From positions 1 through 21,249 of IMG/VR virus record IMGVR_UViG_3300028045_000124: a DNA stretch of 21,249 nucleotides. One strand, given 5' to 3'. The notes under the pieces are model-generated. The model saw only the letters and a program-made list of their open reading frames with translations. It had not been told where the DNA came from and made no database searches. Both the position numbers and the translations under genes were made by a program. The DNA is from a virus. Of the stretch, positions 1 through 8,562 are shown one piece after another; the stretch's first letter is position 1; each line of letters opens with the position of its first letter.

Positions 1-211
1 CAGTAGCAAGAGCTTGTCTACCCGTTGAGGTTCCATTTGCGCTTAATATTAAAGAGGAAACTCCACCAAAAGGGTTAGTGTGCAGTACACTTGAAAATGT
101 CCCCAATTGACCACCAGTAAACGGTGCCCAAACTAAACCCGTTAAATCAGTATTAAAAGTAATCCTTGGGTCTAACGCAGTATCGACAGTATAGCCAAGC
201 ATATTAGGATT
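1..211 (-). repeat. Carbohydrate-binding-like module, copy 3 in adhesin (cut by window edge)
   Basis: This starts at adhesin residue 811 with NPNMLGYTVDT and contains GTFSSVLHTNPFGGVSSLIL before the window ends. Only the first 70 residues are visible. The header lacks the SPGLD element of the other copies. Confidence 0.6.
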
Positions 212-2641
212 AGATACCACGCCCACTTTGTTCTTAGCATCGTAAACCTTTCCAACAAACCCAAAGGCATCCATAGAACTTGCTTCATTTACAATACTAT
301 TGTAGGTTCCTGAGACAAAGTTGGGATCAGTTCCATTAGCAGCTTGCAAGTAAGCAGCAGAGTTATCTAAGGAACTCACAAGAGCCCAATTAGATCCTCC
401 TGTACTAGAACCTTCTGGGTAACATCCAAGATAGTAGGCTTGATTACCTAAAGTACCTACACCTGATGTAGTTGAATGAGTATTCCCCAAATAATTATAA
501 GACGCAACATTACCTTTAAAAGGCCAAGCATAGTCTTTTACATAAGTTGTTGTCGGAGGTGTAGAATCTAGAACTGAATAAGCTGAGAAGGATGTTGGGG
601 TCCTAAGCTGAGTGTCCATACCAGAGTAATCTCTCCACGGAACCATATTCAGATTTTGTCCAAAGTCTATAGAACTAAAGATTCCTGAGAAGGTTTCTTC
701 TGTAGTATTTCTATCCTCTACTCTAGTACTCTCAGGGTTGGGAGGACTTGAGAGGTAGTTAGTGGGAGTATAAGAAGAAGTTAGTAAATTATCTTCTGCG
801 TAGTTTGGGAAACTTCCTGATACCTCCCTATACTTGGTAGGACCAATTTTAGTTCCAGTGGGCCACTGTTCAAATTGAGGAGAAGATGCCCAAAGCCTAG
901 CAAGAGATCTATCGGGACTGCCTACCCAGTCCCCCAGATACAACCAATTAGATAACTTGGTCCCCTCAGTTATAGAACCGTTTCCTAATCCTGTAGTGAT
1001 AACACTTACTCGATACCAGTCACCAGGAAGACTCTCTATATGCGCCCTATTAACAGAATTTTCCCCAGATTTTAGAGTGGGCTCTTTACCTCCTACACCA
1101 AGAAACTCAAAAGCCATGGTGTTTGATTGTGAAGCTGGGGCCTCACTATAATTATTCATCATGAATGAGGATACTGTGACTCCATAAGTAGGCTGTTTTA
1201 CATAAAAACTAAAAATAGAATCATACCCTGTTCTTAGCCATCTATCCCTAGTTAAATCAGGTACGGCTGTTATATTTGCTCTTGCCTGAATATAGGCAGG
1301 TGTAGTAGGTGACACATCGTTAGCACTAACTTCTATACTAGAGGGTCCGAAGGGGCTGGCTACTAAAATAGAAGAGAAAGATCCAATAGTGCCTGCGCCA
1401 AACCAATACTCACCATTCGTGTCTCCCCCTGGGAAATCCAAACCTGGACTATTACCTGGATCATCAGTATAGAAAAGTAAGTTAGGATTGGGAATAGGAT
1501 CATTTAATACTCTAACTGTTCCCTTGTCTAAAGGATGAATAGCTTCTGATCCATACTTTGCGTACCATTGATTAAGAACACTTCCAGAAAGATCCCAAGC
1601 ATTTGCTTGATAACCAGAATTATATTGGAGAGGTGTGGGCCATTTACCTACTTCTAATTGCCAACCAAAAGTATACACCCCACCAGAGGTTTCTCCAAAA
1701 TTAATCCCGTGATCATACCCAGCAGGATACATAATAGTAGAGTGGTAATCTGCTGCTGATGGAGCAGGAATAGCATTCCACAGTCTATACCACCCGTCTC
1801 CTACATCTTGCACTCCTCCATTCCCATTCCATTCATCTTCCGTGAACCCTGCTGCGACTGTTCTTTCTTCACCTTGGAAAGAAGTTACATTAATACTTGA
1901 GAGGGTGTGTGGTTCTATAGTAGGATCCCAATAAATATTAACTGAGTTCCTGCCTCTTCCCAAAGCAAACCCAGATTGGTATGAACCTTGGGCGGTTATA
2001 TTATTTTTAAATTCAGCTTTTGCTGCGGTTGAGTTAGCTCCTGGATCAACAAGATCTAAATTATAGGGATACCCAGGGTGAGGAGCTTTTACATAAACCG
2101 AAGTACAAAACCATTTATCTTGTAATGCGCTTGCTTGTAAAGGACCATAAGGTTGCCAATCCTGTGCAGCATTAAAATTAAGAGCATATTGGAAAGATAC
2201 ATTTGCATCTCCTGCGTTTATTTTTCTATCTCCCAAAAAGGTTACATGAGCAGTGGAGGATGGAACATCCTCAAATCCAGGTGGGTTGGTTTCGTCTGGG
2301 AGAGAAGATAGCAAATAATCTACCCCCTCCACTGTTCCTCCACTAATTCCTCGTCCCCCTGTACCTACTGACGAGAAGGTACTATCATACCACAAGTTTC
2401 TTCTATCAGCATACTTGTGAGCATTGTTCTGATAAGCAGATGCGTCCTTACCAAACGAGATAGCTTGAATGGTATAGTTAGAAGCATCTAGAATAGAAGA
2501 GGTAGCATGGTCTGCTATACCAGATAGGGAAGGGGAGACTGTCATAATGTCAGCCAACAATTCTCCTGCCCCATTCACAAGAAGGTTACTTTCCTTGTGG
2601 AGTAGCTTGTCTCCGTCCCAAATTTCTACTTCGCCTCTCAT
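1..2641 (-). CDS. Modular adhesin / tail-fibre-like protein, C-terminus beyond the window (partial)
   Basis: The frame from ATG at 2641 is open through 880 codons to the left edge; I checked every codon and found no stop. The start shares its A with the TAA of the upstream wedge gene (TAATG), and a GGAG lies about 12 nt upstream. Residues 1-50 form a compact cap beginning MRGEVEIWDGDKLLHKESNL and ending near GAGELLADIM. Three carbohydrate-binding-like modules follow at about 133-347, 385-612 and 811 onward, the last cut by the edge. They share YVK-x-P, WYR and QxE motifs. Residues 613-810 form a separate Gly/Ser/Tyr-rich region. Position after the wedge genes and the beta-rich repeats suggest a virion protein hung from the baseplate that binds a host-surface glycan. 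I do not recognise a named family for the whole chain. No signal peptide, membrane segment or enzymatic motif is visible. An alternative is a structural baseplate-decoration protein rather than a receptor binder. Confidence 0.7.
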   Translation of the reverse strand, partial: MRGEVEIWDGDKLLHKESNLLVNGAGELLADIMTVSPSLSGIADHATSSILDASNYTIQAISFGKDASAYQNNAHKYADRRNLWYDSTFSSVGTGGRGISGGTVEGVDYLLSSLPDETNPPGFEDVPSSTAHVTFLGDRKINAGDANVSFQYALNFNAAQDWQPYGPLQASALQDKWFCTSVYVKAPHPGYPYNLDLVDPGANSTAAKAEFKNNITAQGSYQSGFALGRGRNSVNIYWDPTIEPHTLSSINVTSFQGEERTVAAGFTEDEWNGNGGVQDVGDGWYRLWNAIPAPSAADYHSTIMYPAGYDHGINFGETSGGVYTFGWQLEVGKWPTPLQYNSGYQANAWDLSGSVLNQWYAKYGSEAIHPLDKGTVRVLNDPIPNPNLLFYTDDPGNSPGLDFPGGDTNGEYWFGAGTIGSFSSILVASPFGPSSIEVSANDVSPTTPAYIQARANITAVPDLTRDRWLRTGYDSIFSFYVKQPTYGVTVSSFMMNNYSEAPASQSNTMAFEFLGVGGKEPTLKSGENSVNRAHIESLPGDWYRVSVITTGLGNGSITEGTKLSNWLYLGDWVGSPDRSLARLWASSPQFEQWPTGTKIGPTKYREVSGSFPNYAEDNLLTSSYTPTNYLSSPPNPESTRVEDRNTTEETFSGIFSSIDFGQNLNMVPWRDYSGMDTQLRTPTSFSAYSVLDSTPPTTTYVKDYAWPFKGNVASYNYLGNTHSTTSGVGTLGNQAYYLGCYPEGSSTGGSNWALVSSLDNSAAYLQAANGTDPNFVSGTYNSIVNEASSMDAFGFVGKVYDAKNKVGVVSNPNMLGYTVDTALDPRITFNTDLTGLVWAPFTGGQLGTFSSVLHTNPFGGVSSLILSANGTSTGRQALAT
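806..1489 (-). repeat. Carbohydrate-binding-like module, copy 2 in adhesin
   Basis: This covers adhesin residues about 385-612. Landmarks are the header NPNLLFYTDDPGNSPGLDFP, the core GSFSSILVASPFG-PSSIEVSA (one Gly shorter than the other copies), FYVKQP, GDWYRV, PQFEQW and TKYREV. It is the adhesin copy most similar to the two wedge-protein copies. Confidence 0.7.
1601..2245 (-). repeat. Carbohydrate-binding-like module, divergent copy 1 in adhesin
   Basis: This covers adhesin residues about 133-347. It keeps the later landmarks (VYVKAP, DGWYRL, GWQLEV, TPLQYN) but lacks the NLLxYT header and the FSS-x5-PFGG core. It is therefore either a divergent copy or a related CBM-type domain of different origin. 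Confidence 0.55.
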
Positions 2642-5600
2642 TAGTTATCTAGCTCCACATTTGTAAAGTTATTGTAGTCAGCTTGAGTGTTGCCAGCATT
2701 ACCAGCACCCCAAGTTGGGCTTAGTCTATAGTTCAATCTACTACCCCCGCTTACTTCCATAGTACCTGATGTAATCATTGCATCTCTGGAAGCTAGGGAG
2801 GTAGCATACATTCCTGTACCTAGTCCTGCCAATCCATTATAGAACTTTAAAACATCTCTAAGTTGATCTTTCTCTAAGTAAAGTTTATCTTCTGTTACAA
2901 AAGGTCTAAGTGGGATGCCACTAGTAGCTACCCCATGCCCAGTTGCAATGCCTGTATTCTCTCGCTGGGTAACATCTTGAAGCTCGATGGAATCAATTAG
3001 GAGGTACTTGTTTGGATTATTGTTTGGGATAAAGAAGACTTCCACAATGTAATTCGTGTCATCCATGTTCACTTGTTCTGTAACCTTATAAACATCATTA
3101 TCCATAGGAATAATATCAAGATACTCAGAGTTGTTATGCTTAGTAAAGTTTCTGGTATCGAACTCTATTTCAAAGTTTCTAAAATACTCCTCCTTAAGAT
3201 TATTGAGAGTATTATTATTTATAACTTCATTTGAATCCGAAGTATTACCTAAGCAGAATTCCTCATCAATAAGTGCGGGTTGATAAATTGGGAAATCGTA
3301 TATGTGAGCTAGGGAATTCTTAACACTAGGAATGGATAAAGTACTTTCTTCTGCTACTTCCCACTTTCCGTTTGGAGTCCAGGACCATAGATATCCATTA
3401 GGGGTTATGGGGTCGGGCATGTTGCTTGATACTGCTTCGTAAGGAGTAGGGAGGGTTTGAGTTTCTCCTCCTCCAACAGGCCACTGCTCCACTTGAGGAG
3501 CAGTAACCCATAATGATTGTCCTGATACCTCATCATATTGGGAAATAGGGTAGAAATGATTGCCTCCTATGTAGAAATATGGTGAGTATTCATCCCCCTC
3601 AATAGTTTTTCCTCCAGAATCCACATAATCACCAAGACCACTTAATACCATTCCACATCTATACCAACCATCACCAACATCTTCTAAAATGGGAGTAACC
3701 CAATCATCTAATGAAGTAGACACTGTTGGCACCCCACTAGCTGCTGAATCATACCCGTTTGCATACTCAAAGTATATATTGTTAGACCATGATGGTGCTG
3801 TATGGTCATAAATATTCATAAAAAAAGATGAAACAGCTAGGTTTCTTGTAGGACGCTTCACATACCAAGTAAGTGCTGTTCTTTGGTTTGATCTAAATGT
3901 TCTAGATCTTGCCGAGCCCCCCACAGCAGTAACCTCAGAAACCCTTCTCGTCCCTAAGTAAGGCCAGTAAGTTATGGTAGTACCCAGCATTGCACTCAAC
4001 TCCATGCTAGATGCACCCCCAAAAGGGTCTACTTCTAAGATACTAGAGAAGGTAGCTAAGTTTGCTCCCGTCCAATAATCTCCCGCAGTATCTCCATTAG
4101 GTAAATCCATTCCAGGAGAGTTTGCGATGTCGGAAGTATAAGAAAATAAGTTTCTATTACCATCTAAGTACTTAGGTTTAGTATGAATCCATACGCCTAA
4201 CTTACCTCCTCCCAATATAGGAGAGTTCTCTTCCGCAACCAAAGACTTTACATTAAGTTTAAACTTGTGATCTTTAATAAAGTGGTTTGGTCTATCTCCA
4301 TATGAAGACAAATCAAAGCGAAGTCTGGGCAATCCTCCAACAGACTTACACTTAATAACGCTGTTGTTGATAAGAGCATTCTCCATTCCAGGGGTAGCCT
4401 TAGAAGAATCTAATTTAAACACACTAAACTGATTAGCGTTAGGTGCCCCAGAAGTTTGGACAAACTCAATACCACTTAAAATATTAGGGTTTCTAAACTC
4501 TGCGGCATAATCCCCGTAATCGGAATACTGTGCTGTGTTTACATTAAATGGGGAGTTATAAATACCAACTAGTGGGAGTACGGACTCGGCTGGGCCATAA
4601 GCAATGTAAGTTCCTGAAGCAATACCATCTCCATAAGACGCTACCGCACAGGTACTGAATACACCTGACCCCTCGTTATATGCGATAGGAACCACACTAG
4701 CAACGCTAGAGGCGATATAGTTTCCTTCTAAGGTAGTTGCAGCGGATCCAGCCAGATCAAAATCACAATTGTAAATACCCTTACCGAACACTTGAGCAAA
4801 GATATTGCCTCCAGTCTTAGCAACTTCAGTTAATCCTAACGGATGTTTGTCGAAGTACTTACAATAGTCTCTATGAGCTTTCTGCATTCCAGTACCGAAG
4901 CTGAAGTTCTCGTAGTCAGCAAAAGAGTTTAGAACAAAGCCACTAGCGATAGCTTCATTAGCAAAGCTTAGTCTAGTATTCTTCCAATAATCAACTACAT
5001 CATAAGCACTCGTATTTAGATTAATCTGCTCATTAGCGTAATCGTATGCCTTAGCTTGGAAAAGCTCATGCATAGTATTATATAATTCAGGAACTTGACC
5101 TCTATCCACATACCTAGCTGTGGCTGATTCCTCTTCTGGCATCTTGTTATTTGATCCGAGGGGAGTTAATCCTCTATAGGGATAAGTTGCGCTAGTATAA
5201 ACTCCAGAGAACTGACGGGAAGAATCAAGCTTCTCACACTCATGCCAAACGCCTGATGGATCAATAGGATCAACTATAGGATGGAACGCTGCTGCTGAAG
5301 CCACATATCCTAAGGTAAGTTCTCCCTTATCATGATTATTAGTGGGGGAGGCTCCTTCTACTGCCTGATATGGGCTAGGGAGGAGATCCCCTTTTGATAT
5401 AAGCTTCTGCTCTAGTTGAGGAGAAGATATATATAGGTGATAGGAAGCTCCTAAAGTAAGATAGAAATAGGGGAGTATTCTATCTCCTTCAACGGTATCC
5501 GAACCAGCACCTCTTCCCAAGCCGCTTGTAGTTATGCTACATCTGTACCAATCATTTCCAACGCTCTCCACATAACCTGTGGTGGCGGCGTGAGCCTCGG

Positions 5601-8562
5601 TTTGTACAACTGCTGCGTTACCATCCCACTCAAAAGTAACTTCATTAGATTCAAAATCAGCAGGACCATAATCGTAATTATTAATTTTAAAAGTAGTGGA
5701 TGGATTTGTTGTTGGCTTCTTAACATACCAACTTTGTATAGTATAATAAGCTGATTTGAACACGGGGTTTCTTTCGGCGGGGAGTCCAGTTTCAAATATA
5801 GCCCCACCACCAGTACCAAACTGTGACGCACTCAGATCTGTCGAAGAGGGTCCACCAAAAGGATTAGTTTCTAATGTAGATGAAAAAGTGCCTAATGCTC
5901 CTGGATTCCCCCTCCAATGTGTTCCTGTAATATCAATGGAACTTCCATTTGTAGGAGCCACACCCATATCTAGCCCAGGTGAGCCTCCAAGATCCTCCGT
6001 ATAAGAAAGCAAGTTTGGATTCTGAGCTTCTAGATCCCAATTCACAGGACCATTAAATCCAGTCCTATCGTAGTATCCCTCTTTGGGAAGAAGATACTTA
6101 AAGTTACGCCTTCTTAAAGCTCGTCTAGGAGCAAAGGTAGAAGAAGTAGTTGATTCAAGACCATCCGTAATTCTATCTACAGCGGCTCGTTTGAAAGTGT
6201 TCAGTCCCCCCCTACCATCAGAGTTTCCTGGACCTACAGCCCCCATAGCTGCTCCACTAATCTCAAAGTTTCCTAGGACAGAGGCTGAAGTATAGGAAGC
6301 TCTATTATCATCTTTATCAAAGCCTAAGTATTCCCACATAGCACCTGATGTAGAAAAATCATCTTCTGCACTAGCAGTTAGGTTTACTCTAGTGATAGCG
6401 TGAGCAGGAGAGAATTCTCTTGCTACTCTAGCTGCTTCATACAAGGCATACTTTCCATCACCTTCTAATGTAGTTTTAGAAAAATCAAAATCAGTATCTT
6501 TAAAGTTGATGAATAGGTGTGAGGATTTTCCATTCCACAAAGGGAGTAGGTTCTTCTCGTAGTCCGAAATACTAAGCATCACATCGTTAAAGTTCGATGG
6601 AGTCTGAACTGAACTAAAGAACATCAGCATCTCATTTAAAGCACCGAGATCTGATTCATCCGTGACCGCACTACTAAGAATATAATTACCAACCTCATCA
6701 GCAAAGGAATCCTTTACCCTAAAGCATTTCAACCTCTCTACCAGTAAGCTAACCATGTCAGCAGTAACACTAGAGTCTCTATAGTATTTTACTTCCTCAA
6801 ACGGAGGTAGTGGGTAGTTCTGCTTCTCTCTATAGTTAAATAAGAAATTAAGATCCCCCTCTGGCTTAAGATATATTGGCCTAGCTCCCGTAACTATGTT
6901 GGAGTGTTCTGCACCAGCCATATACACACCTGATCCTAATGCACCAAATCCTGTAGCAGCCTCGAAAGCATTCCTCTCCCCAAATAGTTTCGCATCCTGT
7001 TTGAATGCTTGATATCCATTACTATCATAAGAATGCATGTGGAATGGCTTCATTCCTGGCTCATTAATAATAGTATAACGCTTAGTCTTACATCCATTAA
7101 TATCAAGCTCCCACAACTCAGGTACAGGAAATCTATTTCCGTGGAATAAGAAATTATCAGGAAACGCTTTATACAGATCTAATAGGATATTATCAGTAAC
7201 GATTTTGATATTTTCTTCCAGGCTGCTAGTACTGTACAAAGATACTCCTGCTTGGGTAGCCAATCCAGGAGTCCAAGAGTTTAGGTTTTTAAACAGGGGT
7301 GATTCCGTACCTAACGCATACCAAACTAACTGGGGAAGGTACGACTCCCATAGCTCCTGCACCTTACCAGATACATCAAAAACAGAATCAACAATCAGTG
7401 CGTTGATCGCTGCTTGAATAGCTCCTATAGTTCCCGACTGCTTATAAAGATCTATTGCGAGCCGCAGTTGGTGTCTCCACTTTGAAGGAGAATTACCACG
7501 AAGTTTAAATCCGATAAGGTCAGCGATATATTGAATATGCTCATCTTTAACATTCTCAATATCATAAATTAAACTAATATTTTCAACTTGATCAGTGAGG
7601 TCAGCAAACTCATACCCTAAAAGATTAGTAAACTTTCTGTACGGTCCTTTAGATATATTGTTTGATAACAGTAGAGTAGCATCTATGTAGTTATCAAATG
7701 CGGCCTTAACAGTATAGTCTTGCTCATCAATATACAGAGGAGAGTATACTATGTCTATAAAAGTTTGAAGGGCTTCAAGTTTTTGGGTTCCACTAGTGTA
7801 GGTTGCTACGGTTCCTGCACTAGATTCAGTAATACCATCTGCTGTTCCAGAGATAAAATCGACAGGGATATACGCACCGAAAGAACATGTCTCATTGTTT
7901 CTCCACAAATACTCTGTTAGTCCTTTTATGCCATCAACTGTCTTTAGCGTATTCCCCAGATATAGAGAATTTAGAGAGCTAAGAACATAGCTAGATGGAG
8001 AATAATCCAGTCCTCCATCAGCAGAAGTATTCAAGAAATACATCCAACCTAAAGCATCCACTAAGTAATTATGAACACTGCTAGTATTTGAATCTCCCGT
8101 CAAAGAAGATAATGTTACTATATTAGCTTGGAGGGGATCAACCTGCGTAAGCGAAGGAGGTATAATCATCGGGAGCAATGTACCCGATAAGTATGTGGAG
8201 AACTCTGCGCTTGTGTCGTAGGCTGCTAAACTAGTACCTAAGGGAAGCATGATCTTACTTTCAAATAAGAATGGATTAATATTAGTTAGTTCATTCTGTT
8301 TTACAAAGTACTGTGCTATACCATTAATGTTTCCTAAGGCACTCGTCTGACTGTTAGCTACTCCAGACAAAGGAATAATATTAGAAATATTAGCAGCAAC
8401 ATTTATATGAGCATTGATTACCTGAGAGACAGGATTTAGCTCAACACCGCTTATGGATAAATCCTCTGCCTTATACACCTCAGGGGTGATAAGCTCCACT
8501 AGATCTACAAAGTTTGTCTTGTAGTATTTTCTAGGATTTGGTGTGTACTTGCTATCTGCCAT
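2641..8562 (-). CDS. Giant baseplate wedge protein, gp7 / tail-protein-I-like, with two inserted binding modules
   Basis: This 1973-residue protein starts at ATG 8562, overlapping the gp6 stop as TAATG. Residues about 305-420 resemble the tail protein I / T4 gp7 type of wedge region: a helical stretch with YIADLIGFKLRG at 345-356, then SGTIGAIQAAINAL at 376-389. Such proteins bridge gp6 to the peripheral baseplate. The rest is long and mosaic. A basic segment APRRALRRRNFKYLLPKEGY lies at 811-830. Two carbohydrate-binding-like modules lie at about 848-1068 and 1469-1710. A Gly/Ala-rich region spans about 1280-1380, and a domain seems split around module two (LGVWIHTK at 1455-1462, then LWSWTPNGKWEV at 1725-1736). 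T4 gp7 is about 1030 residues, so this protein is almost twice as long. Its place directly after gp6 supports the wedge role; the N-terminal 300 and C-terminal 230 residues are not recognised. It may replace several separate T4 peripheral wedge proteins. Confidence 0.72.
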   Translation of the reverse strand: MADSKYTPNPRKYYKTNFVDLVELITPEVYKAEDLSISGVELNPVSQVINAHINVAANISNIIPLSGVANSQTSALGNINGIAQYFVKQNELTNINPFLFESKIMLPLGTSLAAYDTSAEFSTYLSGTLLPMIIPPSLTQVDPLQANIVTLSSLTGDSNTSSVHNYLVDALGWMYFLNTSADGGLDYSPSSYVLSSLNSLYLGNTLKTVDGIKGLTEYLWRNNETCSFGAYIPVDFISGTADGITESSAGTVATYTSGTQKLEALQTFIDIVYSPLYIDEQDYTVKAAFDNYIDATLLLSNNISKGPYRKFTNLLGYEFADLTDQVENISLIYDIENVKDEHIQYIADLIGFKLRGNSPSKWRHQLRLAIDLYKQSGTIGAIQAAINALIVDSVFDVSGKVQELWESYLPQLVWYALGTESPLFKNLNSWTPGLATQAGVSLYSTSSLEENIKIVTDNILLDLYKAFPDNFLFHGNRFPVPELWELDINGCKTKRYTIINEPGMKPFHMHSYDSNGYQAFKQDAKLFGERNAFEAATGFGALGSGVYMAGAEHSNIVTGARPIYLKPEGDLNFLFNYREKQNYPLPPFEEVKYYRDSSVTADMVSLLVERLKCFRVKDSFADEVGNYILSSAVTDESDLGALNEMLMFFSSVQTPSNFNDVMLSISDYEKNLLPLWNGKSSHLFINFKDTDFDFSKTTLEGDGKYALYEAARVAREFSPAHAITRVNLTASAEDDFSTSGAMWEYLGFDKDDNRASYTSASVLGNFEISGAAMGAVGPGNSDGRGGLNTFKRAAVDRITDGLESTTSSTFAPRRALRRRNFKYLLPKEGYYDRTGFNGPVNWDLEAQNPNLLSYTEDLGGSPGLDMGVAPTNGSSIDITGTHWRGNPGALGTFSSTLETNPFGGPSSTDLSASQFGTGGGAIFETGLPAERNPVFKSAYYTIQSWYVKKPTTNPSTTFKINNYDYGPADFESNEVTFEWDGNAAVVQTEAHAATTGYVESVGNDWYRCSITTSGLGRGAGSDTVEGDRILPYFYLTLGASYHLYISSPQLEQKLISKGDLLPSPYQAVEGASPTNNHDKGELTLGYVASAAAFHPIVDPIDPSGVWHECEKLDSSRQFSGVYTSATYPYRGLTPLGSNNKMPEEESATARYVDRGQVPELYNTMHELFQAKAYDYANEQINLNTSAYDVVDYWKNTRLSFANEAIASGFVLNSFADYENFSFGTGMQKAHRDYCKYFDKHPLGLTEVAKTGGNIFAQVFGKGIYNCDFDLAGSAATTLEGNYIASSVASVVPIAYNEGSGVFSTCAVASYGDGIASGTYIAYGPAESVLPLVGIYNSPFNVNTAQYSDYGDYAAEFRNPNILSGIEFVQTSGAPNANQFSVFKLDSSKATPGMENALINNSVIKCKSVGGLPRLRFDLSSYGDRPNHFIKDHKFKLNVKSLVAEENSPILGGGKLGVWIHTKPKYLDGNRNLFSYTSDIANSPGMDLPNGDTAGDYWTGANLATFSSILEVDPFGGASSMELSAMLGTTITYWPYLGTRRVSEVTAVGGSARSRTFRSNQRTALTWYVKRPTRNLAVSSFFMNIYDHTAPSWSNNIYFEYANGYDSAASGVPTVSTSLDDWVTPILEDVGDGWYRCGMVLSGLGDYVDSGGKTIEGDEYSPYFYIGGNHFYPISQYDEVSGQSLWVTAPQVEQWPVGGGETQTLPTPYEAVSSNMPDPITPNGYLWSWTPNGKWEVAEESTLSIPSVKNSLAHIYDFPIYQPALIDEEFCLGNTSDSNEVINNNTLNNLKEEYFRNFEIEFDTRNFTKHNNSEYLDIIPMDNDVYKVTEQVNMDDTNYIVEVFFIPNNNPNKYLLIDSIELQDVTQRENTGIATGHGVATSGIPLRPFVTEDKLYLEKDQLRDVLKFYNGLAGLGTGMYATSLASRDAMITSGTMEVSGGSRLNYRLSPTWGAGNAGNTQADYNNFTNVELDN
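3433..4158 (-). repeat. Carbohydrate-binding-like module, copy B in wedge protein
   Basis: This covers residues about 1469-1710 of the wedge protein. Landmarks are the header NLFSYTSDIANSPGMDLP, ATFSSILEVDPFGGASSMEL (1503-1522), WYVKRP (1566-1571), DGWYRC (1631-1636), PQVEQW and TPYEAV. The flanks LGVWIHTK and LWSWTPNGKWEV read like two halves of one interrupted domain. The pattern resembles jelly-roll CBM-type domains common in phage tail proteins. Confidence 0.7.
5359..6021 (-). repeat. Carbohydrate-binding-like module, copy A in wedge protein
   Basis: This covers residues about 848-1068 of the wedge protein. Landmarks are the header NLLSYTEDLGGSPGLDMG, GTFSSTLETNPFGGPSSTDL (891-910), WYVKKP (945-950), NDWYRC (1003-1008), PQLEQ and SPYQAV. 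It sits between a basic KEGYYDRTGF segment and an ELTLGYVASAAAFHPIVD segment that look like parts of the surrounding structural region. Confidence 0.7.

Noticed and set aside
957-1151. Short plus-strand frame opposite the adhesin
   Set aside because: It lies fully antisense to an unbroken, motif-bearing minus-strand frame and has no recognisable features.
5532-5831. 99-codon minus-strand frame inside the wedge gene
   Set aside because: It is an alternative frame within module A of the wedge protein; the low-complexity Leu/Ile/Pro sequence has no ribosome-binding site or motif.
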